Below are positions 42,751 to 50,841 of a stretch of 64,000 bases of DNA, piece by piece; within the stretch, counting starts at the first letter, position 1, and each line of letters opens with the position of its first letter. This stretch comes from JBNAGF01 sp049801055 (lineage in GTDB: Bacteria > Pseudomonadota > Alphaproteobacteria > Rhodobacterales > Rhodobacteraceae), in NCBI RefSeq assembly GCF_049801055.1, contig NZ_JBNAGF010000012.1, forward strand, positions 62,001-126,000, read 5' to 3'. A program made the translations under genes and the position numbers. The notes below the pieces were generated by a model. It did not search any database. It was not told the DNA's origin and saw only the letters and a list, made by a program, of their open reading frames with translations.

Positions 42751-43587
42751 TCAGGCGCTCTTGCTGGCCTTGGACATGGCAGATTTGCGCAGCGCACTGG
42801 GTGTTGTTCCACAGTGTTGCTGGATGAAACGGGTAAAGTAGGCGGCACTGCCGAAACCCAGATGCCGGGCGATATCCTGCGCAGGGACCGATGTTGCGAT
42901 CAGTAGGCTGCGGGCGGCATGCAATGTGCGCTGGGTCAGGAGGGCCGAGGCGGTGAGGCCGGTTTGGGCCCGGCAAACCCGGTTCAGATGTGTCGGTGTG
43001 ACATCAAGCGCCTCGGCATGGCTGGAGACACCGCCAGGTTCGCCATAATGGGTAACGAGCCGCTGGAAGTAGCTGCGGGTCAACCGGCGCGCAGCGCTTG
43101 ATCGGGAATGGGCAAGGGCGTTTTCGTCCAGGTGGCGGCGGAGCCATACCGCAACGAGGTAGCCATATGCCTCAAGCGCACTTTCGCATAGCGGACGCTG
43201 CGCATTCTGTTCCCGGCCCATCGCCTCGATCAGCGCTGTCAGTTCCGCCTGTCCGGACACATCCCGGATCCGCAGATGCAGCAGACTTTGGGGCAGGGTT
43301 ATGCCGGTATTGGGGGGAATCAGAAGTGCCTGGCCAAACCCCTGCCGGCCGACATCGAGCATCATCAAGTGGCGGGCCGGGATGAACAGGGCGTTGTGGG
43401 CGCCAATGCCGTGCCGTGCCCCGTCGAACAGCGCCACGCCTTGCCCGCGTGTGAACCAGACCAGAACATGGCTGGGGCGGTCGTGCACAAGTTCGAGCTG
43501 CCATGCCCCGCCCGCGCTTAGCTGCGCCAGCGTCATCAGCTTCAAAGTGGCGTCGTCGCCGTGGTGATCGGCAGGATCGAATTTCAT
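42751..43587 (-). CDS. AraC-family transcriptional regulator
   Basis: 278 residues from the ATG at 43587. An N-terminal cupin-like sensor (about 20-110: WFTRGQGVALFDGARHGIGA) is followed by a C-terminal double HTH (EALDVTPTHLNRVCRAQTG and VPAQDIARHLGFGSAAYFTR, ending FIQQHCGTTPSALRKS). It lies 219 bases upstream of the binding-protein gene in the same direction, so it is the probable activator of the importer operon. The inducing ligand may be the imported compound. Confidence 0.88.
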   Translation of the reverse strand: MKFDPADHHGDDATLKLMTLAQLSAGGAWQLELVHDRPSHVLVWFTRGQGVALFDGARHGIGAHNALFIPARHLMMLDVGRQGFGQALLIPPNTGITLPQSLLHLRIRDVSGQAELTALIEAMGREQNAQRPLCESALEAYGYLVAVWLRRHLDENALAHSRSSAARRLTRSYFQRLVTHYGEPGGVSSHAEALDVTPTHLNRVCRAQTGLTASALLTQRTLHAARSLLIATSVPAQDIARHLGFGSAAYFTRFIQQHCGTTPSALRKSAMSKASKSA

Positions 43588-43673
43588 TGTCGTAATCCGG
43601 CGGGTTTTCCGGTTAGGTTCTTGCCGAATCAAAACATTTCAATTGCTTGCGTGCAACCGTGCAGAATCCGGAA

Positions 43674-44585
43674 TCATCCCGTGGGCGAAATCCGGTGCCA
43701 ATTGGCCATACGGGACCGGAACCATGTTCGCTGTCGCTTGGCGAACTGCCGCGTCGCGATAGCGGCCCGGTCTCGGGCGGTCTCCAGATCCATCTGTCCG
43801 GTGAGATAGCTCATCAGTTCCGGCACGCCGATGGCCTTGCAGGAAGGCAAGGCAGGATCATACCGGTCCCGCATCGCCGCAACTTCTTCCAGCGCGCCTT
43901 GCTCCAGCATGAGGTCGAACCTTCTTCTGATGCGCTCTTCAAGCCATTGCTTGTCGGTGTCGAATACGATCGGCACGGCCTGGTCGATTGGCAGAACCGG
44001 CGGGGGCGTGTCGTCCTGCCACGCGCAGAGCGGACGTCCGGTGGCGCGCTGAACCTCCCATGCGCGTTGAACACGCGCGCGGTTGCGACAGTCGATGCGG
44101 GCGGCGGTTTCCGGATCCACTTCGCTCAACAATTCTTCCAGAATCATCCCGTCTGCCTCGGCCCGGATCTCCGGCGGTGTTGCGGGGATATCTGCCATAC
44201 CTTCCGTCAGCGAAGAAAAGTAGAGCCCGGTGCCGCCAACGATAATCGGACGGTCGCGGCCGCCGAGCAGGGGGGTCACTTCGCGCAGCCAATGCCCGGC
44301 GGAATAGGGCGCGTCATAGGGTTGATGGCCGTAAAGCAGGTGCGGAGCCCGGGCTTCGTCTTCGATCGAGGGTCGCGCCGTAACTACACGCCAGCAGTCA
44401 TAGACCTGACTGGCATCGGCATTGATGATCGTACCGCCAAACCGCTCGGCAACTTCAAGCGCAAGGGCCGATTTGCCCGACGCGGTCGGTCCTGCGATCA
44501 GCACCGGCAACCCGGTCGAGAGCCCCGGCAGGTCGGCATAGTCGGCCGGTCCGCGGAGAGGCTGTCTGTTTTGTGTATGTGCCAC
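43674..44585 (-). CDS. miaA: tRNA dimethylallyltransferase
   Basis: 303 residues from a GTG at 44585 with GGAGG seven bases upstream. An in-frame ATG at 44669 would add 28 residues without family resemblance. MiaA signatures are LIAGPTASGKSALALEVAER (P-loop), INADASQVYDCWRVVTARPS, PHLLYGHQ, PIIVGGTGLYFSSL and RQFAKRQRTWFRSR. It transfers the dimethylallyl group to A37 of tRNAs that read UNN codons. It is divergent from pyrH with a 126-base gap. Confidence 0.94.
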   Translation of the reverse strand: MAHTQNRQPLRGPADYADLPGLSTGLPVLIAGPTASGKSALALEVAERFGGTIINADASQVYDCWRVVTARPSIEDEARAPHLLYGHQPYDAPYSAGHWLREVTPLLGGRDRPIIVGGTGLYFSSLTEGMADIPATPPEIRAEADGMILEELLSEVDPETAARIDCRNRARVQRAWEVQRATGRPLCAWQDDTPPPVLPIDQAVPIVFDTDKQWLEERIRRRFDLMLEQGALEEVAAMRDRYDPALPSCKAIGVPELMSYLTGQMDLETARDRAAIATRQFAKRQRTWFRSRMANWHRISPTG

Positions 44586-44711
44586 CGATGGCCCTCCGCG
44601 TGACCGTTCTTTTTGCCCCGGCCGTTTCCTGTTGGATGGCGCATTGCACCCGGCGGCGATTTCCTTCATTTTGCCGGCCGAAATTAACCCTTTGCCAGCC
44701 CGGAGCGCAAC

Positions 44712-45476
44712 ATGACCACTTCCGATACATTGGTGACCGAAACCGTCGCCGACCCCGAGGTCGCTGAAACCAAATACAGCCGTGTGTTGCTCAAGATTTC
44801 GGGTGAAGCCCTAATGGGCGACCAAGGGTTTGGTCTGCACCCCCCGACGGTGCAACGGATCGCCGAAGAAGTGAAGACAGTGCATGATATGGGTGTCGAG
44901 ATCTGCATGGTGATCGGCGGCGGCAATATCTTCCGGGGCTTGCAGGGGTCGGCTCAGGGGATGGAACGCACAACGGCCGACTACATGGGAATGCTTGCAA
45001 CCGTGATGAACGCGCTGGCAATGCAATCCGCGCTTGAGGAAATCGGCGTATTCACCCGGGTCATTTCGGCGATTCCGATGGATCAGGTCTGCGAGCCCTA
45101 TATTCGACGCCGTGCAGTGCGGCACCTCGAAAAGAAACGGGTCTGCATTTTTGCAGCCGGGACCGGAAACCCGTACTTTACCACCGACACGGCGGCCACG
45201 CTGCGGGCCAATGAGATGGGTTGCGAAGCGATCTTCAAGGGAACCAAGGTGGATGGCGTCTATGACAAGGATCCGGTGAAGTTTCCCGACGCCCAACGCT
45301 ATGACGTTGTCAGCTATGATGACGTTTTGGCCAAGCGGCTGGGTGTGATGGACGCCTCGGCCATTGCTCTGGCGCGCGACAACAACCTGCCGATCATTGT
45401 ATTTTCGCTAGATGAGCCGGGCGGTTTCCGGGGAATCCTTGCAGGAAAGGGCACATACACCAAGGTCGAGGGCTGA
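44712..45476 (+). CDS. pyrH: UMP kinase
   Basis: 254 residues. Amino-acid-kinase fold: RVLLKISGEALMG, CMVIGGGNIFRGLQG, RTTADYMGMLATVMNALAMQ, FAAGTGNPYFTTDTAATLRA, KVDGVYDKDP. It converts UMP to UDP in pyrimidine nucleotide synthesis. About 20 extra residues precede the conserved start (MTTSDTLVTETVADPE), as in some alphaproteobacteria. It is the first gene of the rightward housekeeping run, 275 bases before frr. Confidence 0.96.
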   Translation: MTTSDTLVTETVADPEVAETKYSRVLLKISGEALMGDQGFGLHPPTVQRIAEEVKTVHDMGVEICMVIGGGNIFRGLQGSAQGMERTTADYMGMLATVMNALAMQSALEEIGVFTRVISAIPMDQVCEPYIRRRAVRHLEKKRVCIFAAGTGNPYFTTDTAATLRANEMGCEAIFKGTKVDGVYDKDPVKFPDAQRYDVVSYDDVLAKRLGVMDASAIALARDNNLPIIVFSLDEPGGFRGILAGKGTYTKVEG

Positions 45477-45534
45477 CGGAGCAGTCCGGTCGGGCGCCTG
45501 CGGCGGGGAGCTGATTTGCGTTGACGCGCGGAAT

Positions 45535-45580
45535 GCGAGGCGCTGCCTCGCGCTCCGGAGTACTTCAAAAAGGATGAAGA
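45535..45580 (+). repeat. GC-rich hairpin plus GGAGTACTT element (copy 2)
   Basis: GCGAGGC (45535-45541) pairs with GCCTCGC (45545-45551), then CCGGAGTACTTCAAAAAGGATGAA follows (45555-45578). It lies in the pyrH-frr gap and shares hairpin and tail order with the unit at 37961-38014. No gene is visible in this 275-base gap. Confidence 0.6.
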
Positions 45581-45751
45581 AGCGGCAGCTTTTGCAGGCA
45601 GATCAGCGCGATATGCGGGATCGGGCGGCGGATTGCCCTCTCGTCTTTGCCGGATATCCGGGGCAAGATTGCTATACATTGCGGGGGCAATGGCTTATGA
45701 GCCTCCGACAGATCATCTACAGATCACCTGAAGACGGGGAGACAGAGCAGC

Positions 45752-46318
45752 ATGTCTGACGATTTCGAACTGGACACCGATGACCTTCAGCGCCGCATGG
45801 ATGGCGCAATGGCCAATCTAAAAACCGAATTCGCATCGCTTAGAACCGGGCGCGCATCGGCTTCGATGCTGGAACCTGTGATGGTCGATGCCTACGGCTC
45901 AATGACGCCGATCAATCAGGTCGGGACGGTGAATGTTCCCGAGCCGCGCATGGTGACCGTGAACGTCTGGGACAAGTCGTTGGTCAACAAGGTAGAAAAG
46001 GCAATCATGGAATCGGGTCTGGGCATCAATCCGCAGACCAATGGCACCATCGTCATGCTGCCGATCCCCGAACTCAACGAGGAGCGTCGCCGGGAACTTG
46101 GCAAGGTGGCCGGGCAATACGCCGAGCACGCCCGGGTCTCGATCCGGAATGTGCGCCGGGACGGCATGGACCAGATCAAGAAAGCCAAGAATGATGGTGA
46201 GATGTCCGAGGACGACCAGAAATTCTGGGAACAGGAAGTTCAGGAATTGACGGACAAGATGATCGCTGTCGTCGACACCGCGCTGGAAACGAAGCAATCC
46301 GAGATCATGCAGGTCTAA
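45752..46318 (+). CDS. frr: Ribosome recycling factor
   Basis: 188 residues, the full family length. Signatures: TEFASLRTGRASASMLEPV, YGSMTPINQVGTVNVPEPR, LGINPQTNGTIVMLPIPELN, EERRRELGKVAGQYAEHARV. It splits post-termination ribosomes together with EF-G. The ATG is preceded by a GGGGAG site and the gene is 11 bases from uppS. Confidence 0.97.
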   Translation: MSDDFELDTDDLQRRMDGAMANLKTEFASLRTGRASASMLEPVMVDAYGSMTPINQVGTVNVPEPRMVTVNVWDKSLVNKVEKAIMESGLGINPQTNGTIVMLPIPELNEERRRELGKVAGQYAEHARVSIRNVRRDGMDQIKKAKNDGEMSEDDQKFWEQEVQELTDKMIAVVDTALETKQSEIMQV

Positions 46319-46329
46319 ATCGGGATATC

Positions 46330-47097
46330 ATGTCCATTCCCTCTCGCAAGGACAAACCGGCCGCCAGTTCGGCAACTCCCGAGACCTACCATGTCTCGGG
46401 GCCGCGTCATGTTGCAATCATCATGGATGGCAATGGTCGTTGGGCGCAGGCGCGTGGCCGACCTCGTCTGTTCGGGCATCATGCCGGGGCGAAACGGGTG
46501 CGCGAGATCGTCGAGGCCTGTCCGCGACTCGGCGTTCAGTATCTGACGATTTTCGCGTTTTCGACCGAGAATTGGAAACGAACTCAGGTCGAAGTCGCGG
46601 GGCTCATGAGCCTGTTTCGCAGGTATATTTCCCGCGAGATGCAGGCGCTTGCCGCCAAGAACGTGCGTGTGAGGTTCATCGGTGACCGGGAGCGACTGGA
46701 TGCCAAGCTGACTGCCTTGATGGATCAGTTGGAACGTGCCACGGCCGGAAATGATGGCACGCAGCTGACCATTGCCCTAAACTATGGCGGACGGGACGAG
46801 GTGGCGCGGGCGACGCAGCGTCTTGCCGTCGATATTGCCAAGGGTCGATTGAACCCGGACGACGTGGACGAAGAAACACTGCCTCGGTATCTCGATACCT
46901 GCGTGCTTCCTGATCCGGATCTGGTAATCCGCACCAGCGGCGAGGCCCGGATCTCGAACTTTCTGCTCTGGCAGTCGGCCTATTCCGAGTACGAGTTCAT
47001 CGACACGCTTTGGCCGGACTTCACCGAGCAGGAATTTGCGCGGCTATGTGACAAGTTCGGCAATCGCGACCGCCGGTTCGGGGCCGTGAAACTATGA
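46330..47097 (+). CDS. uppS: Undecaprenyl diphosphate synthase
   Basis: 255 residues with the cis-prenyltransferase motifs HVAIIMDGNGRWAQARGRPR (catalytic Asp), GHHAGAKRVREIVEAC, LTIFAFSTENWKR and the C-terminal PDLVIRTSGEARISNFLLWQ. An unusual N-terminal tail of about 25 residues precedes the core. It makes the C55 lipid carrier used for peptidoglycan and O-antigen. It overlaps cdsA by four bases. Confidence 0.96.
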   Translation: MSIPSRKDKPAASSATPETYHVSGPRHVAIIMDGNGRWAQARGRPRLFGHHAGAKRVREIVEACPRLGVQYLTIFAFSTENWKRTQVEVAGLMSLFRRYISREMQALAAKNVRVRFIGDRERLDAKLTALMDQLERATAGNDGTQLTIALNYGGRDEVARATQRLAVDIAKGRLNPDDVDEETLPRYLDTCVLPDPDLVIRTSGEARISNFLLWQSAYSEYEFIDTLWPDFTEQEFARLCDKFGNRDRRFGAVKL

Positions 47098-47876
47098 ATG
47101 AGGGGCGTTGGTCGGACCTGACACCGCGGATACTTTCGGCGGTGGTTCTGGTTGCCATTGGCGCCATTGAAGTCTGGCTGGGCGGGCTCTGGTTCGAAAG
47201 CTTCATTGCCGCCGCATGCGCGATCATGATCTGGGAATTGGTTCGGATGCTGGATCCTGACCGGCCGAGCGTGGCGATTCAGCTGGGGTTGTTGACCGGC
47301 GTGGCAGTTGTGGCCGCCTATCATTTGCCCGCGGTTTATCGTTTGCCAGTTCTGATAGCCCCGGCGCTGGTCGGGTTGGGGCAGGTAAGCAAAAACAGAA
47401 GACTGATTGCCGCTGGATCGCTCTGGATCGCGGCTGCCGGGCTCGGTTTCATCTCGATTCGCGAAACAATGGGGTTCGGCTGGATGCTGTGGCTGATCTC
47501 GGTTGTGGTTGCGACCGACGTTGCGGGGTATTTCTTTGGCAAAGCGCTTGGCGGGCCGAAATTCTGGCCGCGGGTCAGTCCGAAAAAGACATGGTCGGGA
47601 ACGGCGGGCGGATGGTTCGCCGCGGCGCTGGTCGGGCTCGGATTTGCTCTGTATGGCGGTTTCGGCTTGCCCCTTGTGATCGTATCGGTGTTTGCCTCGA
47701 TGGCAAGCCAGGCCGGTGACATCATGGAAAGCGCGGTAAAGCGCTATGCCGGCGTCAAGGACAGCTCAAACCTGATCCCGGGGCATGGTGGTTTTCTCGA
47801 TCGCTTTGACGGAATGATGGGTGCTTCGGTATTTGTGCTCATCGCGGGTTTGTTCTACGCGCCCGGAGGAATGTGA
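47094..47876 (+). CDS. cdsA: Phosphatidate cytidylyltransferase
   Basis: 260 residues with seven or eight hydrophobic helices and the CDP-diacylglycerol synthase signature SAVKRYAGVKDSSNLIPGHG, then GFLDRFD, near the C-terminus, preceded by VSPKKTWSGTAGG. It makes CDP-diacylglycerol from phosphatidate and CTP at the inner membrane. It overlaps uppS (ATGA) and dxr (TGATG), which implies translational coupling. Confidence 0.95.
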   Translation: MNEGRWSDLTPRILSAVVLVAIGAIEVWLGGLWFESFIAAACAIMIWELVRMLDPDRPSVAIQLGLLTGVAVVAAYHLPAVYRLPVLIAPALVGLGQVSKNRRLIAAGSLWIAAAGLGFISIRETMGFGWMLWLISVVVATDVAGYFFGKALGGPKFWPRVSPKKTWSGTAGGWFAAALVGLGFALYGGFGLPLVIVSVFASMASQAGDIMESAVKRYAGVKDSSNLIPGHGGFLDRFDGMMGASVFVLIAGLFYAPGGM

Positions 47877-49060
47877 TGCAGAACGGGGTGCGCAGGGTTT
47901 CCATCTTCGGAGCGACCGGTTCCATCGGACAGAACACCATCGACCTGATTGCCCGTGATCTCGAACGCTATGACGTGGTCGCGCTGACTGGGGGCGGCAA
48001 TATCGCCCAACTGGCGCAGGATGCGCGGCACCTGAAGGCCGATCTTGCGGTAACGGCCTATGAGGATAGGCTTTCCGATCTGCGCGACGCGCTTGCCGGA
48101 AGCGGTATCGAGGCCGCTGCAGGGCAGGGCGCCCTGATAGAGGCCGGAGCCCGGCCAGCCGATTGGGTGATGTCTGCCATCGTCGGTGCTGCCGGGCTGG
48201 CACCAGGTCTGGAGGCGTTGAAACAAGGGGCGACGCTGGCGCTCGCCAACAAGGAATCGCTGGTCTGCGCGGGAACTTTGGTGCTGGATACGGCGCGCGC
48301 GCATGGCGCTCGGCTGTTGCCGGTCGATAGCGAGCATTCGGCGGTGTTTCAGGCGCTTGTGGGTGAGGATATGAGCGCGGTCGAGCGCATCGTCATCACG
48401 GCCAGCGGTGGCGCCTTCAGAGATTGGCCATTAGAAGCATTACGGCGGGCAACGCTCGAAGAAGCGTCTTCGCATCCGAATTGGAACATGGGACAGAGGA
48501 TCACGATCGACAGTGCTTCCATGTTTAACAAGGCATTGGAGGTCATTGAAACACGGGAGTTTTTCGGCGTCGAGCCCGATCGTATCGAGGTTGTGGTTCA
48601 TCCGGAATCCATCGTTCATGCATTGGTTGGTTTTCGCGACGGGGCGCTGATGGCGCACTTGGGCGCGCCGGATATGCGCCATGCCATTGGTTATGCGATG
48701 CATTGGCCGGATCGGCAGGATTTGCCGGTGCCGCGTTTGGATTTGGGTCAGGTGTCGCAGCTCAATTTCCGCCACCCCGACGACGCCCGTTACCCGGCGC
48801 TGCGTCTGGCACGCGCGGTGATGAAGCGCGGTGGGTTGTCAGGTGCAGTTTTTAATGCTGCCAAGGAGCGGGCGCTCGATGCATTCATTGCCGGCCGGAT
48901 CGGATTTCTGGACATGGCTGCCACAGTTGAAGAGGTTTTGACCCGGTTTGAGGCGCATCCCGGTCTCATTGACGCCCAAATGACCCTTGATAATGTTTCT
49001 CAAACGGACACATTGGCCCGGAGATGGGCCGATGAGGTCATGCAAGTACGAGCAGGGTAA
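47876..49060 (+). CDS. dxr: 1-deoxy-D-xylulose 5-phosphate reductoisomerase
   Basis: 394 residues from the ATG at 47876, which overlaps the cdsA stop, with GGAGG eight bases upstream. NADPH motif VSIFGATGSIGQNTIDLI, ALANKESLVCAG, PVDSEHSAVFQAL, TASGGAFRDWP, HPNWNMGQRITIDSASMFNK and VVHPESIVHALVGFRDGAL. It carries out the committed step of the MEP isoprenoid pathway, upstream of the product used by UppS. Confidence 0.97.
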   Translation: MQNGVRRVSIFGATGSIGQNTIDLIARDLERYDVVALTGGGNIAQLAQDARHLKADLAVTAYEDRLSDLRDALAGSGIEAAAGQGALIEAGARPADWVMSAIVGAAGLAPGLEALKQGATLALANKESLVCAGTLVLDTARAHGARLLPVDSEHSAVFQALVGEDMSAVERIVITASGGAFRDWPLEALRRATLEEASSHPNWNMGQRITIDSASMFNKALEVIETREFFGVEPDRIEVVVHPESIVHALVGFRDGALMAHLGAPDMRHAIGYAMHWPDRQDLPVPRLDLGQVSQLNFRHPDDARYPALRLARAVMKRGGLSGAVFNAAKERALDAFIAGRIGFLDMAATVEEVLTRFEAHPGLIDAQMTLDNVSQTDTLARRWADEVMQVRAG

Positions 49061-49066
49061 AACGGT

Positions 49067-50419
49067 TTGGACATAGTAACGCTGATCCCGCAATTCGGGG
49101 GACTCGCCTATACGATTCTGGCCTTTGTGGTCGCGCTCTCGGTCATAGTGGCCGTGCACGAATACGGGCATTACATTGTCGGCCGCTGGTCCGGAATCCA
49201 TCCGGAAGTGTTTTCGCTGGGTTTCGGCCCGGTCCTGTGGAGCCGGGTAGACAAGCGCGGCACCCGGTGGCAGGTCGCGGCACTGCCGTTTGGTGGATAC
49301 GTTAAATTCATGGGCGACGCTGATGCGGCCTCGGGCCGGGACAGCGAAACAATGGCCGAGATCTATCAGCGAAACCCGGAAGACCTACGCCACACCATGC
49401 ACGGGGCGCCGCTTTGGGCACGCACCGCGACGGTTGCAGCCGGCCCAGTTTTTAATTTTGCCCTTTCCATCATTGTGTTCACAGCGATCTTCATGATCCG
49501 AGGTGTGGCCAGCGACCCGTTAACCGTCGGTTCGATCGAACCCCTTCCTGAAGCGGGTTACACGATAAAGCAGGGTGACGAGATTCTTTCGATTTCCAAC
49601 CTGCCGACCCCGTCATTCGATGATGAGCAGGCATGGGAAGAGTTCACGGATGCGATTCCGGCCGAGCCGGTCCTGACCTATTCCGTCCGCCGCGACGGGC
49701 AGGAGATGGACGTGACCGGGCCGTATTTGTTTCCACCGCTGGTGCGCAATGTCGCGCCGCGCAGCGCCGCGATGGATATCAACATGGCACCGGGCGACGT
49801 GATCGTGGCCATCGATGGCGAGAATATCTTTTCGTTCGACGAATTGAAGGCGGCGGTCGAATCTTCGGACGGGCGCCCGCTTCAGCTGGATGTCTGGCGA
49901 GGCGGCAAGATCCTAGAATTTGTTCTGGCCCCGCGTCGTACCGACGAGCCCAATCCAGAAGGCGGCTTCATAACGCAGTGGCGGATCGGAATCGTAGGCG
50001 GCATGGCGTTTGATCCCGCGACCGAAACTGCCGGACCGATCGAAGGCTTGGTTGGCGGTGCCGAGCAGACATGGCGCATCATCACCAGTTCGCTGTCGGG
50101 GCTGTGGCACATGATCACCGGCGCGATCAGCACCTGCAATATTTCCGGCCCGATCGGGATCGCCGAAACCTCGGGTGCAATGGCGAGCCAGGGCGCGCAG
50201 AGCTTCATCTGGTTCATTGCGGTGCTGTCCACCGCAGTCGGGATGCTGAACCTGTTTCCGATTCCGGCGCTCGATGGCGGTCATCTCGTTTTCTACGCAT
50301 ACGAGGCGGTGACCGGCAAACCGCCCAGCGATTCAGCGCTGCGTATTCTTATGGCGATCGGCATCACCATGATCCTTTCGCTCATGGTGTTTTCTCTCGG
50401 CAACGATCTGTTCTGCTAG
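49067..50419 (+). CDS. rseP: RseP site-2 zinc protease
   Basis: 450 residues, starting with TTG at 49067, seven bases after dxr. The zinc site HEYGH lies in VAVHEYGHYIVGRWSGI near residue 24 and the second site LFPIPALDGGHL near the C-terminus. Two PDZ regions lie between (about 135-290; SAAMDINMAPGDVIVAIDGE is the clearest). Four membrane helices are seen. It performs intramembrane cleavage of anti-sigma factors or signal-peptide remnants. The position next to bamA fits envelope quality control. Confidence 0.95.
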   Translation: MDIVTLIPQFGGLAYTILAFVVALSVIVAVHEYGHYIVGRWSGIHPEVFSLGFGPVLWSRVDKRGTRWQVAALPFGGYVKFMGDADAASGRDSETMAEIYQRNPEDLRHTMHGAPLWARTATVAAGPVFNFALSIIVFTAIFMIRGVASDPLTVGSIEPLPEAGYTIKQGDEILSISNLPTPSFDDEQAWEEFTDAIPAEPVLTYSVRRDGQEMDVTGPYLFPPLVRNVAPRSAAMDINMAPGDVIVAIDGENIFSFDELKAAVESSDGRPLQLDVWRGGKILEFVLAPRRTDEPNPEGGFITQWRIGIVGGMAFDPATETAGPIEGLVGGAEQTWRIITSSLSGLWHMITGAISTCNISGPIGIAETSGAMASQGAQSFIWFIAVLSTAVGMLNLFPIPALDGGHLVFYAYEAVTGKPPSDSALRILMAIGITMILSLMVFSLGNDLFC

Positions 50420-50550
50420 GTTCTTTCGGCACCTCTCTGCCATCTGCCTGCCCAAGTCCTGCCATATTCCCCGTCTAAATTTCCGCATGAAGGGGACGGA
50501 GCAGGCAGGGCCGTTGGTCTTGTCAAAGCAACGAATAGGAGAGTTCAGCC

Positions 50551-50676
50551 ATGCAAACTTTGCAGCAATCATATCGTGGCCTGAGCCTGGTGCTGGAATT
50601 GAACTGGGACCGCCTTTTGAGCCTCGCGGCAATCTTTGGCGCACTCGCTCTGGGTGCCTGGTTGGGCAGTTTCTGA
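50551..50676 (+). CDS. 41-residue hydrophobic small protein
   Basis: The ATG at 50551 has AGGAG about 10 bases upstream; TGA at 50674-50676. The peptide starts MQTLQQSYRGLSLVLELNWD and ends in a hydrophobic helix (RLLSLAAIFGALALGAWLGS, F). It could be a single-span membrane peptide or amphipathic anchor. It lies alone between rseP and the bamA terminator. A clear ribosome site, a start at the first possible codon and a terminator after it argue that it is expressed. Function unknown. Confidence 0.7.
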   Translation: MQTLQQSYRGLSLVLELNWDRLLSLAAIFGALALGAWLGSF

Positions 50677-50730
50677 GCAGGTCGTTGGCGAGCCGGACTT
50701 CGGGTTGCTAAATTGCCCATGCATTTTGCC

Positions 50731-50767
50731 AAAAAGACGCGGTCCAAAGAGGCCGCGTTTTTCTTTG
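50731..50767 (+). terminator. Rho-independent terminator between small gene and bamA
   Basis: ACGCGGTC (50737-50744) pairs with GGCCGCGT (50751-50758) including one wobble pair. A5 precedes the stem and T5CTTT follows, so it could act on both strands. It lies 55 bases past the small gene. Confidence 0.8.
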
Positions 50768-50772
50768 CGCTT

Positions 50773-50801
50773 TTGACAAAAGGGCTCATTCCCGCTAGTG
50801 A
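50773..50801 (+). promoter_or_regulatory. Candidate bamA promoter
   Basis: A perfect -35 (TTGACA, 50773-50778), a 17-base spacer and a weak -10 (TAGTGA, 50796-50801). It lies just after the terminator and 41 bases before the chosen bamA ATG. Confidence 0.4.
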
Positions 50802-50841
50802 CAATTCAAAGTCTGCAAAAAAAAGACATTGGGTGGAACAT

